Made by a program: the position numbers and the translations under genes
Notes under the pieces: generated by a model
What the model saw: the letters and a program-made list of their open reading frames with translations, nothing else
What the model was told of the DNA's origin: nothing
The model's database searches: none
Part shown: positions 24,912 through 34,527 of the stretch, one piece after another
How positions within the stretch are numbered: position 1 is the stretch's first letter
Layout: every line of letters begins with the position of its first letter
From: PGYR01 sp041675005
Lineage (GTDB): Bacteria > Bacteroidota > Ignavibacteria > Kapaibacteriales > UBA2268
Assembly (NCBI GenBank): GCA_041675005.1
Contig: JBAYUQ010000018.1
Location: 4,098-68,097, forward strand
Length of the DNA: 64,000 nucleotides
Direction: 5' to 3'

Positions 24912-27900
24912 ATGAGAAAACTATCTATCCTTTTTATAATTATAATCTTATCTTCCACACAGCTGTTTTCCCAAACTTGGTTTAACGAAATATCAGACGA
25001 AGCTGGGCTAAAAGAAGCTAAGGGTTTTCGTGTGTGGTTAGCTGATGTAAATGGTGATGATTATCCTGATTTACTTTGGGGTGGAGATGTCGGGGCTTTA
25101 TATAATAATGTTTATCTGATGATGAATGTTCCTAATCCAGACCAGAATTCTAGTGTAAAGAGAATATTCAAAGATTTCACTACCGAATCTGGACTTCAAA
25201 AAAGTAGAATAGATACGAATATAAGTAGGACTGTAGATATAGCAGCATTAGCCGATTTAGATAATGATGGCGATTTGGATATAGTTACTAGTATCTACGG
25301 TCATAGAGTACAGAACTATGTTAGCACTGGTGATAGAACAGAGGTAATGCTTAATGATGGAAATGGACATTTCACTTTAGTCGATAATCATGGGCTTGAC
25401 AATTTTAATTATGCTAGTAGCCTGGCTTTAGGTCAGACAAATACAACTGGTCTTTCATTTCTCGATTATGATTTGGATGGAATTATAGATTTATATGTAG
25501 GGACTTGGTTCGCTCACTATGGTGAAGGGGCAGATGTCTATATGGGTAATTTCCTTTTCAAAGGTAAAGGCGATGGTACTTTCGAAAAAGGAATTCAATT
25601 GGGTGGAGCCGAACCACTTTATGGAACTAACGTCACTGATTGGAACAATGACGGATGGCCAGATATAATTAACTCACCTTATTGCCGTACTTCGGGACAA
25701 TTTTTCAAAAATGTAAATGGACAGATGATTGAAGCATCTGCTGAAGCTGGTTATAATACTCAAAGATTAGGCGGTGACCACGGTCAAAACCTTTGTCAAT
25801 GGGAAGCAAATACAGCTGATTTTGATAATGATGGTGATATGGATATACTAGAAGTAAAAGTTCACGGTGGGTATAATCCAGGTGAAGGTAGAACTACTAT
25901 TTCAGTTAATTCTGGACAAGAAAATGGCTTCAAATATGATTGGGAACTGGATAGAATAAAAAGAGCAGCACCTATGGAATCGCATCTGGGCGACCAAGGA
26001 GGAACATGGTTCGATTTTGATAATGATGGTCTGCAAGATATAGCTCTTGGCCAAAACTCTTATCCTACTGCTAATATATATGGTCAAGAGAGATTGTATT
26101 TATTACGCCAAGGAGTAGATGGTTATTTCAATGAGATACTACCAAGTGTTACCAAAATGGATACTCTAAAAGAAGCTCACTCAATGGAGCCCGCTGATTT
26201 TGATATGGATGGTGACCAAGATTTATTCCTTTCTAGAATCGTTCGTGAGACTATAATGGAAGACGGTGAATCTAAGAATATTACTTATAATACTATTGAA
26301 TTAGTAGAAAATAAAAAAGCGGAAGAAAATAACTTCATTCAGATAAAGCTAGATAAAAACTCATCGATAAAGGGAGCAAATACTGCATATATAGGTTCTA
26401 AAGTATTTGTTTATGTTCATGGTGTTACTCAAAAGCAAGAAATACAATCTGGCTTAGGGCATTTTGCTGGTATGCAACCGTTCATTAAAACTTTTGGTTT
26501 AGGCAAAGAAACAGCTATTGATTCAATAGTTGTATATTACCCAAACAAAACAAAGAGCAGAGTTGTTATACTTGACCCACCGGTTAATACATTAGTTAAA
26601 ATTGGTGATAAAATTGATTTTGTAGATATGCAAAACGAGGATCCAGTACTTCTAACAGCTGTTGGTTCTGGTACTGTTAATTTTGGAACAATAAACGTAG
26701 GCGAAACAGCAACTAAAAATCAAAAGCTATTGAATATTTCTAATAATTCGGGGCGTTCTATAACTATAACTGGAGCAACTCTAGATGATAATGAGATATT
26801 CTCAATTGATAACTCAGTTTTCCCAATAACGATTTGCTGTAAAGACTCAACTATTTCAATTCCGATAAAGTTCTCTCCTAAAGTTAGAACTAGTTATTCT
26901 GCAAAATTGACATTTAAAAATAATTCCGACAATGCTCCTGATTTTATCACTCATCTAGTGGGATTCGGTATAGAAGATAAGCCACTGATTGCACTTAGCA
27001 CTAAAAACATTGTTTTTGAAGGTGTATGGATGGATAGTACAATAACTAAAGACTTTGTTATAAGTAACATAGGTGAGCTTGATTTATTTGTATCTTCATT
27101 GAACCTAACTGGTGATACTGATGTACTTTCAATCCCTAATACTCCACCCTTCATTTTAGAGCCGAATCAATCTAAGAATGTAAGTGTCAAATTCTCACCA
27201 AAGCAAAAAGATAAATATACAGGTAAGATAACAATAGAATCTGATGCATTTAACAAAGATACGGTTACAACCATAGATATACTAGCCATTTGTGATGGAC
27301 CAAACTCAGAGATATCTACGGATGCTAAGTTTGTAATTGCTTTTGGGAATGTTCGTATAAATGAAACTAAAGATCAGACTTTAACCATCACTAATGCTGG
27401 TGAGGGAGAGTTAGTAGTTAATTCAATTGAAATAGATCCAGTTGGTACTTATTCTCATTCAGAAAAAGAATTTCCTATAAGAATAAAAGATAAAAAAGAA
27501 ATAACGCTGACATTCAGCCCAAAAACTGAGGAATTATTAACAGCACAATTGATAATAAAGAGTGATGCAGTAAATGACCCGAATTATGAAAAGAGAATGA
27601 CTGGTACAGGTGTTACGTCATCTAGCGTAGATATGTGGGAAAATGGAAACAGAACTTATCATTTCAGTATTGCTCCTAACCCAATTAGAAATAGGGGACA
27701 GTTAGTTGTTGAATCTATGGATACAGAGAATGCTGGACAAATATCGGCTATCATGTATGATGCTACTGGTATGAAGTTATTACAATTATTCAGCCCAACT
27801 CATATAGCAAATAATACTTCTTTTGATATCGATGTAAACAATCTATCGTCAGGAACTTATTTTATAAGAATATTGTCGGAAAATGAAGCAGTAGTTACTT

Positions 27901-27923
27901 TACCGATTATTATACAGAAATAA
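24912..27923 (+). CDS. Secreted FG-GAP/ASPIC-UnbV protein with T9SS sorting domain
   Basis: 1003 residues. A signal peptide (about 1-20, cut after L-F-S-Q) is followed by FG-GAP/VCBS-type repeats with D-x-D-x-D-G calcium loops (for example D-L-D-N-D-G-D-L-D at about 116-124 and D-F-D-N-D-G-D-M-D at about 303), then an ASPIC/UnbV domain at about 470-560 (G-L-G-H-F-A-G-M near 515). Three choice-of-anchor-D-type beta domains follow (each with a V-N-F-G or V-x-F-S-P-K motif) and a C-terminal T9SS type A sorting domain starting at A-P-N-P and ending in the typical I-I-Q-K. Probably exported and anchored or released at the cell surface by the type IX system. Confidence 0.9.
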   Translation: MRKLSILFIIIILSSTQLFSQTWFNEISDEAGLKEAKGFRVWLADVNGDDYPDLLWGGDVGALYNNVYLMMNVPNPDQNSSVKRIFKDFTTESGLQKSRIDTNISRTVDIAALADLDNDGDLDIVTSIYGHRVQNYVSTGDRTEVMLNDGNGHFTLVDNHGLDNFNYASSLALGQTNTTGLSFLDYDLDGIIDLYVGTWFAHYGEGADVYMGNFLFKGKGDGTFEKGIQLGGAEPLYGTNVTDWNNDGWPDIINSPYCRTSGQFFKNVNGQMIEASAEAGYNTQRLGGDHGQNLCQWEANTADFDNDGDMDILEVKVHGGYNPGEGRTTISVNSGQENGFKYDWELDRIKRAAPMESHLGDQGGTWFDFDNDGLQDIALGQNSYPTANIYGQERLYLLRQGVDGYFNEILPSVTKMDTLKEAHSMEPADFDMDGDQDLFLSRIVRETIMEDGESKNITYNTIELVENKKAEENNFIQIKLDKNSSIKGANTAYIGSKVFVYVHGVTQKQEIQSGLGHFAGMQPFIKTFGLGKETAIDSIVVYYPNKTKSRVVILDPPVNTLVKIGDKIDFVDMQNEDPVLLTAVGSGTVNFGTINVGETATKNQKLLNISNNSGRSITITGATLDDNEIFSIDNSVFPITICCKDSTISIPIKFSPKVRTSYSAKLTFKNNSDNAPDFITHLVGFGIEDKPLIALSTKNIVFEGVWMDSTITKDFVISNIGELDLFVSSLNLTGDTDVLSIPNTPPFILEPNQSKNVSVKFSPKQKDKYTGKITIESDAFNKDTVTTIDILAICDGPNSEISTDAKFVIAFGNVRINETKDQTLTITNAGEGELVVNSIEIDPVGTYSHSEKEFPIRIKDKKEITLTFSPKTEELLTAQLIIKSDAVNDPNYEKRMTGTGVTSSSVDMWENGNRTYHFSIAPNPIRNRGQLVVESMDTENAGQISAIMYDATGMKLLQLFSPTHIANNTSFDIDVNNLSSGTYFIRILSENEAVVTLPIIIQK

Positions 27924-27928
27924 AAAAA

Positions 27929-27971
27929 AGCAAAACCTTATTCGCTTTGGAGGGCTAATCTAGGTTTTGCT
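27929..27971. other. Hairpin after T9SS gene
   Basis: AGCAAAACCT at 27929-27938 pairs with AGGTTTTGCT at 27962-27971. There is no T run on either side, so it is not a typical terminator; it may still end the transcript or protect its 3' end. The rest of 27972-28180 is AT-rich with no other structure I could support. Confidence 0.45.
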
Positions 27972-28180
27972 CTGGGCTTAAAATGAATATGCGTATAATA
28001 CGCATGAATTTTAAATAGGTTATAACAAAATGGATTTTAATTGTGATTATTATTGCTAATTGAACTAAGATAGTATCATTTATAAATAACTATTAATATT
28101 CTTGTCGATTAAATTTCTATTTTAATTAGCAAATATTAATTATATTGGATTCAAATAATTAGCCCCAAAATGGATTTAAC

Positions 28181-28831
28181 TTGATTTTATTTGTTCAAAT
28201 AATTGGACACATTTCGAATGTCTTATACATAGTAGGAGCATCATTCGAAAAGATGATCTGGCTAAGAAGTACATTAATCCTAGCCGCTTTATTAGAGTTG
28301 TATTACTCGTTCAATATCACCGATGAGCCTCTATGGACTGATATCATTTGGTCGGTTGTCTTTGTAGGAACTAACTTATGGTGGATTACTGTCCTCTATT
28401 ACGAAAAGTTTACTTTGAATTTGGGTGAACACGAAAAACGGATGTTGGAAATCACTTTCAGTAAAATGAATCCAACTCACTTCAAAAAGCTAGTTAGACT
28501 AGGAACATTGAAAGTCGTACCTGAAAGTACTTCACTTATCAAAGAAAACACTCACATAAATGAACTTATGCTTATCACCAAAGGCCTTGTTAAAATAACA
28601 AGAAATGATAAAGTACTAGCATACATCAAAGATGGTAGATTCGTAGGGGAGATGAGTTTCATGTCAGGTGAAGCAACTACTGCTAATTGTGACACATTAG
28701 AAGAAACGGAAATGGTAGTTTGGGATAAAACGGTACTAACTGATTTCTTGAAAAAGAATGAAAGCATCAAAAAAGAGCTTAATGATGTTTTCAGTGAAGA
28801 TTTGATTAAAAAATTAGTAGCCGATAATTAA
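28181..28831 (+). CDS. Popeye-like membrane protein with cNMP-binding-type domain
   Basis: 216 residues. A TTG at 28181 is the only start that keeps the whole membrane region, since a stop closes the frame at 28160. Three hydrophobic segments (about 1-20, 27-43, 53-73) precede a cyclic-nucleotide-binding-type domain (about 95-205), the architecture of Popeye-domain proteins. The phosphate-binding cassette is recognisable as F-V-G-E-M-S-F-M-S-G-E-A-T-T-A, but the usual Arg before the Thr/Ala is Thr, so canonical cAMP binding is doubtful. Its 3' end overlaps the convergent MBL gene by 4 bases. Confidence 0.75.
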   Translation: MILFVQIIGHISNVLYIVGASFEKMIWLRSTLILAALLELYYSFNITDEPLWTDIIWSVVFVGTNLWWITVLYYEKFTLNLGEHEKRMLEITFSKMNPTHFKKLVRLGTLKVVPESTSLIKENTHINELMLITKGLVKITRNDKVLAYIKDGRFVGEMSFMSGEATTANCDTLEETEMVVWDKTVLTDFLKKNESIKKELNDVFSEDLIKKLVADN

Positions 28832-29673
28832 TCGAATATATATCTAACGCCTGGTTCTGCCAAACTATGAAAATCGCTATAATCATGATTTTCGTAATCA
28901 TCACCATAGTGCATTAATACTATTCTCTTTCGTAACTCTTCTGACAATGTTCTAAGCGAATCAATATCTGCATGAACTGGATTTGGGAAAAATGAGCAAT
29001 CATGGAACAGATAATCTGCTTTGTGTTCATACTCAGCTATCAACTCATCATCGAATTTTGTATCTCCTGAAAAGAAGACTTTTCCGTCGATTAGTAATCC
29101 GTAAGTTATAAAAGCGTCTTCTGTTTTTACTGCTTGACCTGGTATGTGATTAGTGTGGAAGAACTCCAAATCAATTCCTTTGAAATTGATATGATGTTTT
29201 ATTCTTCCATTCTCGTTTGTTATATCAGGAGTTACATAATCGAAATAACTTTCGAAAGTCATTTCGTTTTCGTATTTGCCTAGTTCATTATATCTAAGTC
29301 CACCCTTCAAAGACTCTTCCCAAAGTACTGTTCTGTACTCATCAGGAATAATCATAGTTAATCTTGGCTTTCCTTTAGGTTGACCGAAATATCTGTTTTT
29401 CAGAGTCAAATACTCCAATCCACCTATATGGTCAGAATGACTATGTGTAGGCAATACATTCTCTATGTCTAATATATCTAGCCCAGTGACTGGTTTGAGT
29501 GCAAATGGTGCAGTTAGCCCAAAATCCACTAGTATATGCGTGTCACCTTTGATAATTATTATATTATTGTTTCCCAAAGTCTCTGAGAAAGCTGTCCCAG
29601 AACCTATAAAAACAATTTCTAATTTCCCATCATTTTTGAGGGATAATGTATCTTCTATTTTTATTTTCTTCAT
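28828..29673 (-). CDS. Metallo-beta-lactamase fold hydrolase
   Basis: 281 residues. Zinc motif T-H-S-H-S-D-H at 76-82, preceded by G-S-G-T-A near 24-28, with further ligands in H-T-N-H (about 173) and S-G-D-T-K-F-D-D (about 200). It resembles ribonuclease Z-like/phosphodiesterase MBL proteins, without the family-specific parts needed for an RNase Z call. Overlaps the convergent Popeye-like gene by 4 bases. Substrate unknown: RNA, cyclic nucleotide or a small phosphodiester are options. Confidence 0.8.
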   Translation of the reverse strand: MKKIKIEDTLSLKNDGKLEIVFIGSGTAFSETLGNNNIIIIKGDTHILVDFGLTAPFALKPVTGLDILDIENVLPTHSHSDHIGGLEYLTLKNRYFGQPKGKPRLTMIIPDEYRTVLWEESLKGGLRYNELGKYENEMTFESYFDYVTPDITNENGRIKHHINFKGIDLEFFHTNHIPGQAVKTEDAFITYGLLIDGKVFFSGDTKFDDELIAEYEHKADYLFHDCSFFPNPVHADIDSLRTLSEELRKRIVLMHYGDDYENHDYSDFHSLAEPGVRYIFD

Positions 29674-29840
29674 ATATTACTTTTCACAATTTTTATGCCA
29701 TTCAATTGTTTTATTATAATTAAAAGCAATTTTACTTAAATATCTCTGTAAATTTTATAAATTTTCAGAAAAGTCAAAGTTAATATACACAATTTATGAA
29801 TTTATCTTTACTATAATTAACTTAATCGAATATTCTTTTC

Positions 29841-29864
29841 TAATTAAGTAAAATTACTTAATTA
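29841..29864. repeat. Perfect palindrome at the end of the aminotransferase gene
   Basis: TAATTAAGTAA at 29841-29851 mirrors TTACTTAATTA at 29854-29864 with a 2-base loop and covers the stop codon of the minus-strand gene. No T run follows on the minus strand. A terminator or protein site is possible. Confidence 0.5.
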
Positions 29865-31144
29865 GCTATCTCATTTATTGCCGTGACTAATCTATCTAAA
29901 TCGGATTCACTTGTATATATATTAGGAGTTACTCTAACTCCGTCTATATGTTCGTGTTTAATAGCAACAGTATGAATTTTATATTTATTGAAAAGTTGCT
30001 GGTCAATTTCACTACCCGTTATTCCCTTTATTCCAAAGTTGGCCAACGCACAGGAATAATTTGGATTGAGTGAGGTATTCATATAAACTTTTGGATTTTC
30101 TAACGCTCTTGATGCCCAATAGTTCTTCAGATATTGTAACCTATCTTGTTTTCTCTTTGTAGTTATCATATTATGAAAATCGAGGGAATAACCAATTGCC
30201 ATCTCTTTGGCGAAACTTCTAGTTCCTAATGATTCAAATTTTCTTATGTTATCCCCATCTGGTTCATCAGAAGATAGCAAGGCCCATATATTCTTTATCT
30301 TGTCTTTCTTAATATACATAAGTCCACTACCGAAAGGAGCACAAAGCCATTTATGTAAGCTGGTACCGAAGTAGTCCGCGCCTAGGTCAGGAATATTATA
30401 ATCGAGATGAGCAAAAGAATGTGCACCATCTACTATTACTTCTATTCCTCTTTTGTGAGCTTCATCAGCGATTTTTCGAACAGGTATTATCTGACCTGTC
30501 CAATTAATAATATGAGTAAGGTGGACGATCTTTGTTCTGTCTGTAAATAAATCTGTGTAGAGTTTTACTATCTTTTCATCATTATCCATAGGTAATGGTA
30601 ATATAGCTTTTTTTAGTATTATACCATCTCTTTTTACTCTTTGGTTCCATGCGTTACGCATATTTGGATAATCAAAATTAGACATTACTATTTCGTCACC
30701 TTTCTGCAGATTCAATCCAAATATAATTGTGTTCAATCCTTCCGTACTATTTCTATTGATTGCAATTTCTTCAGGTGAGCAGCCAGCTAATTGAGCGAGA
30801 TTCTCTCGGAGAGGTTCTCTTCCAGCATCTAGTATTCGCCACATATAGTATGATGGGGCTTCATTAGACATTCTGTTGTATTTATCTTGTGCATCTTGAG
30901 TTATCTTGGGCTGAGGACTTACTCCTCCATTGTTTAGATTGAGTATGTTTCTAGAAACTGTGTAAGAGTCCCTTACCCAGTTCCAGAATATATCATCTGT
31001 TGCAGATTTATCACTATCCATCGCTAGATTATTCATTGATGCCGCTTTTAAACCACTACTTACAGCTGATTCAATCATGGTATGTATTGATGCGGTTCCT
31101 AATATTGCAGCCATATTCTTCACAAAACCTCTTCTGGAAGACAT
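29858..31144 (-). CDS. Secreted class V aminotransferase-like PLP enzyme
   Basis: 428 residues. A twin-arginine-type start (S-R-R-G-F-V-K at 3-9) precedes a hydrophobic stretch, so export by Tat is likely. The catalytic part resembles isopenicillin N epimerase/class V aminotransferases: N-R-N-S-T-E-G at 130-136, V-D-G-A-H-S with Asp239, and the PLP lysine in S-L-H-K-W (Lys265). It lies 15 bases after the beta-CASP gene in the same direction, so is probably in one operon with it. Substrate unknown. Confidence 0.85.
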   Translation of the reverse strand: MSSRRGFVKNMAAILGTASIHTMIESAVSSGLKAASMNNLAMDSDKSATDDIFWNWVRDSYTVSRNILNLNNGGVSPQPKITQDAQDKYNRMSNEAPSYYMWRILDAGREPLRENLAQLAGCSPEEIAINRNSTEGLNTIIFGLNLQKGDEIVMSNFDYPNMRNAWNQRVKRDGIILKKAILPLPMDNDEKIVKLYTDLFTDRTKIVHLTHIINWTGQIIPVRKIADEAHKRGIEVIVDGAHSFAHLDYNIPDLGADYFGTSLHKWLCAPFGSGLMYIKKDKIKNIWALLSSDEPDGDNIRKFESLGTRSFAKEMAIGYSLDFHNMITTKRKQDRLQYLKNYWASRALENPKVYMNTSLNPNYSCALANFGIKGITGSEIDQQLFNKYKIHTVAIKHEHIDGVRVTPNIYTSESDLDRLVTAINEIAN

Positions 31145-31159
31145 AATTATTACTCCTTA

Positions 31160-32530
31160 TTATTTAAGTTCATACATATCGTATAGCTCTGGTAAAATAC
31201 AATCCCAACCGAAAGTATCTTTCAATTTTACTCTGAAAGCATCAGCCGAGTGCGGTTCACCGTGAACTATAAATACTTTCTTTGGATTAGTATCCAAATC
31301 ACTCAACCAATCTATAAGTTCTGCTTGGTCTGCATGTGCAGATAGGGCAGTCATATTATAAATTTCTGCATTTACATTGTAATACTTCCCATATATTTTT
31401 ACTTCTGATGCTCCTTCTAGTAATTGTCTACCTCTTGTACCTTCTGCTTGGAATCCAGCTAACATAACCGTAGTTGAAGGATCTTCTATATATTCTGTCA
31501 AATAATTCAAGACTCTGCCTCCTGTGACCATACCACTACCCGCTATTACTATTTTGGGTTGTTTATCATCCATTATGTTTAGAGTTTCTCTGAAATCATT
31601 AACTATGATAAATGCATTGCACATTTGTTTGCTGTCATTTGCGCTCATTTTGTGCCAGCTCTTATGATTCTTGAATACTTCAAGGACATTGTTTCCCATT
31701 GGGCTGTCCATAATCATAGGTAACTTTGGTATTTTACCTTTCTCTCTCAATTTCCAGAGCAAGTACATAAGAGTCTGTGCTCTTTCTACAGCAAAACTAG
31801 GAATTATTAAAGTTCCATTCTTATCGTAAGTGTGATTAATAACCTTACTCAGTTCTTCTTCCAAATCAAGATTCTCGTGTAGCTTACCACCATAAGTTGA
31901 CTCAACTAATAGGTAATCTGCTTTTTGAGGTCTTTTGGGCTCTCTTAATAGCAAATCACTTTTTCTACCAACATCACCTGAAAATACTATTACCTCACCT
32001 CTTACTTCTAACTCAATAAAAGTAGAGCCAAGTATATGTCCATTATATTGAAACCTAACTTTTATATCTGGATAGAGCTCTATCCAGATCCCTTCTTCTA
32101 ATGATTTAAACCGTGATATAGCATTCTCTGCGTCAATCATATTATATAGTGGCTCAGCTATTTCATGTTTCGAGTAACCGTCCCTGTTAGCTCTTTCGGC
32201 TTCTTCTTCTTGTATTTTGGCACTGTCTCTTATTATTATCGAGGCAATATCTAGTGTAGGTTTTGTCGCTCTTATTTGTCCATTGAATCCCATATTAACT
32301 AATCTTGGCAGAAATGCAGTATGATCCGCATGGCCATGTGTTAATAATATAACGTCGATTTCGGATACTTTAACGGGAGGATAATTCCAATTAAGCAATC
32401 TTAATTTTTTGAGACCTTGGAACATACCACAGTCAATCATTATTTTCTTATCACCAGTATCCACTAAATACTTAGAGCCAGTTACTGTACCGGCCGCACC
32501 GAGAAAGTGTATTTTCAAATTTGAGTTCAT
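31160..32530 (-). CDS. Beta-CASP metallo-beta-lactamase nuclease
   Basis: 456 residues. Zinc motif T-H-G-H-A-D-H at 64-70, D-S-P-M near 275, and the beta-CASP motifs S-G-M-V-T-G-G (about 340) and a late V-H-G-E-P-H-S (about 425) identify an RNA-processing exo/endonuclease of the YSH1/CPSF73-like bacterial group. It cuts RNA, probably in turnover or 3' processing. It is 4 bases downstream of the ATP-cone nuclease gene and 15 bases upstream of the aminotransferase, forming an operon. Confidence 0.88.
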   Translation of the reverse strand: MNSNLKIHFLGAAGTVTGSKYLVDTGDKKIMIDCGMFQGLKKLRLLNWNYPPVKVSEIDVILLTHGHADHTAFLPRLVNMGFNGQIRATKPTLDIASIIIRDSAKIQEEEAERANRDGYSKHEIAEPLYNMIDAENAISRFKSLEEGIWIELYPDIKVRFQYNGHILGSTFIELEVRGEVIVFSGDVGRKSDLLLREPKRPQKADYLLVESTYGGKLHENLDLEEELSKVINHTYDKNGTLIIPSFAVERAQTLMYLLWKLREKGKIPKLPMIMDSPMGNNVLEVFKNHKSWHKMSANDSKQMCNAFIIVNDFRETLNIMDDKQPKIVIAGSGMVTGGRVLNYLTEYIEDPSTTVMLAGFQAEGTRGRQLLEGASEVKIYGKYYNVNAEIYNMTALSAHADQAELIDWLSDLDTNPKKVFIVHGEPHSADAFRVKLKDTFGWDCILPELYDMYELK

Positions 32531-32534
32531 ACCT

Positions 32535-33377
32535 TTATTTCCTGCATAATTCCATTGATTCTTTTAATATTGACTTGTGTTTAGAACGCTTTATCCCAAC
32601 TATATTTAGTAGATCAGGATTCTCATTTAAGTGCATACATAAAACTATATCTTTTTCTATTATCATTTGTTTCTCTCGACTATTAAGAGTGGTCAAACAA
32701 GTAATAGGATGCAACCCTGCTATATCTATTCTCTCGCGGAGGCTACTACCATGAGGGGAATCCCAACTGACTAGACCTAATCCCGAACAGTTCCCGTATT
32801 GTATTGCATCAGAAGTGAATCTAGTGTTGGTGTATATCCATCCTTTGTGAATCTTACCATTGTTTTTGGGGTTTTTTCTTTTTTCTTTTTCTACATCATC
32901 GAATCGTGATTTGATATATAATGGTACTTTCACATCACACTTACGTGCTTGATCACTATGGAATTTGCATTCAACTATATAATGTTTGTTGTCTTTTTCG
33001 GCTATTACATCGATCTCATGCGTTACACAGTGCCCATCAACTATTATTCCGACTTCTACATCGAAACCTTCATACTTTAGTACTTCACCAATAAACTTCT
33101 CGAAAGGATAACCAGTCGGACCAAGCTCCAAAATTGCTTTTTTTAGCTTGTATTTCGCAGCTGTGGGCCTCGATGATTTGCGTAACAATTCAAAGGCTTT
33201 CTTATATATTTCCTTTGTACTTATACCATCGAATAGAAGACTTTTAATGTTCTTAATTATGTAAAAGATAGTTTCATCATCAGCACCTGATCTTTCTAAT
33301 GAACCCATTAGTTTAGATTCATCGAATTCATCTTTCTCACCGGACATTTTTGTAATTATTATCTTATCTTTTTTCAT
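32535..33377 (-). CDS. ATP-cone plus restriction-endonuclease-like protein
   Basis: 280 residues. N-terminal ATP-cone (about 1-90, with F-D-E-S-K-L at about 18-23 as the first conserved helix) of the type that senses ATP/dATP in ribonucleotide reductases and NrdR. The centre is a PD-(D/E)xK Mrr-type nuclease core: H-E-I-D-V-I-A with Asp123 and V-E-C-K-F-H with Glu136 and Lys138. Together this suggests a nucleotide-controlled nuclease. It is the first gene of a likely operon with the beta-CASP nuclease and the aminotransferase; a role in nucleic-acid quality control or defence is inference. Confidence 0.8.
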   Translation of the reverse strand: MKKDKIIITKMSGEKDEFDESKLMGSLERSGADDETIFYIIKNIKSLLFDGISTKEIYKKAFELLRKSSRPTAAKYKLKKAILELGPTGYPFEKFIGEVLKYEGFDVEVGIIVDGHCVTHEIDVIAEKDNKHYIVECKFHSDQARKCDVKVPLYIKSRFDDVEKEKRKNPKNNGKIHKGWIYTNTRFTSDAIQYGNCSGLGLVSWDSPHGSSLRERIDIAGLHPITCLTTLNSREKQMIIEKDIVLCMHLNENPDLLNIVGIKRSKHKSILKESMELCRK

Positions 33378-33531
33378 ATTTGAGTTATTTATGTCAGTTA
33401 AAGAACAATATAACGATTCAATTTGTAAAAATGAAAAAAAAATTATCTGACTGCCAATAAAAATAGTTAAATTAAATCATTAACTTATCTATTATCTACT
33501 AACTTACACGATTACTAATCTAAAGATACTT

Positions 33532-34458
33532 ATGAAATATATAACTATTCTTTTATTACTTCTATTGCCCTGCATTGCAATTGGTGAAGATATTGATTTG
33601 GCTTTTGAATATGATAATATAACAAGAGATTTGGCTGTGTATTTACCTTCGAATTACTCTCCAGTTGAAAGTTTTGAACTACTTATTGGGCTTCATGGTT
33701 GCGGTCAAGACGCATATAGTTATAGAACAGCTCTTTCGGAAGTAGCTGAGAATAACGGATTAATTCTAATGTGTATTAATGCATTAGATGATGGCTCTCA
33801 ATTGAACAAAATGATGGTAGATGAGAGAGGAAAGGTAATACCTGCCGCAATTGACTATTTATCGACGAAGTATAATATTGATAAGAAATCAGTTTACCTG
33901 ACCGGTTTTTCTTGTAATGCGGCTATGACGTTATTTCATGGTCTAAACAATTTGTATGAATTTAAAGGGTTAATCCCTTTCAATGCATATTTACCTCCTG
34001 AATATGACAATAAATATAACTTAGATTCAAAGAAATCTACTTGTTTTTGTTCGGGTACTAATGATGGAAATTATTCACGTAACCAAACTTTATACAATCA
34101 ATTAAGGGCAAATGGTGGAGTGACCTACTTTAATTCTATGCCCGGAATAGGTCATACGGTTACGTTCCCTGAATTCACTAATGAAATGCAAGAATGTATA
34201 GACTTTATAAAGCAGATAACAACAAAAGTGGAAATTGATGATAGTGGTGAATTGTTATTCCTACATCCCAATGAAGGAATATTGAATATAAATAATAAAT
34301 CAAATCATAACAATACTGAAATATTCAATTTACTTGGTGAAAGTGTATTTATCTCTAATCGTAATAGTATGGATATATCACACCTAATAAAAGGACTATA
34401 TATAGTAAAAGTAAATACAAATAAATCTTCTTTTCTTTCAAAGCTAATACTTAACTAG
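33532..34458 (+). CDS. Secreted alpha/beta-hydrolase esterase with T9SS-like C-terminus
   Basis: 308 residues. Signal peptide about 1-18 (long Leu run). Esterase/PHB-depolymerase-like fold: oxyanion-type H-G-C-G-Q at 55-59, nucleophile elbow G-F-S-C-N with Ser127, acid in G-T-N-D-G (Asp178) and G-I-G-H (His208). The elbow ends in Asn where Gly is usual. The last 70 residues look like a short T9SS sorting domain ending in S-K-L-I-L-N. It probably hydrolyses ester-linked polymers outside the cell; substrate not predictable. Confidence 0.78.
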   Translation: MKYITILLLLLLPCIAIGEDIDLAFEYDNITRDLAVYLPSNYSPVESFELLIGLHGCGQDAYSYRTALSEVAENNGLILMCINALDDGSQLNKMMVDERGKVIPAAIDYLSTKYNIDKKSVYLTGFSCNAAMTLFHGLNNLYEFKGLIPFNAYLPPEYDNKYNLDSKKSTCFCSGTNDGNYSRNQTLYNQLRANGGVTYFNSMPGIGHTVTFPEFTNEMQECIDFIKQITTKVEIDDSGELLFLHPNEGILNINNKSNHNNTEIFNLLGESVFISNRNSMDISHLIKGLYIVKVNTNKSSFLSKLILN

Positions 34459-34527
34459 ATTTTCTTTGATTTGTTTTTCATTTCTTTTAATTTGTAAATT
34501 CTCTTTATTAATCAAATTAGAAATATT

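Noticed and set aside
27929..27971. Hairpin as a terminator for the FG-GAP gene
   Set aside because: Good stem but no T run on either strand, so recorded only as a hairpin.
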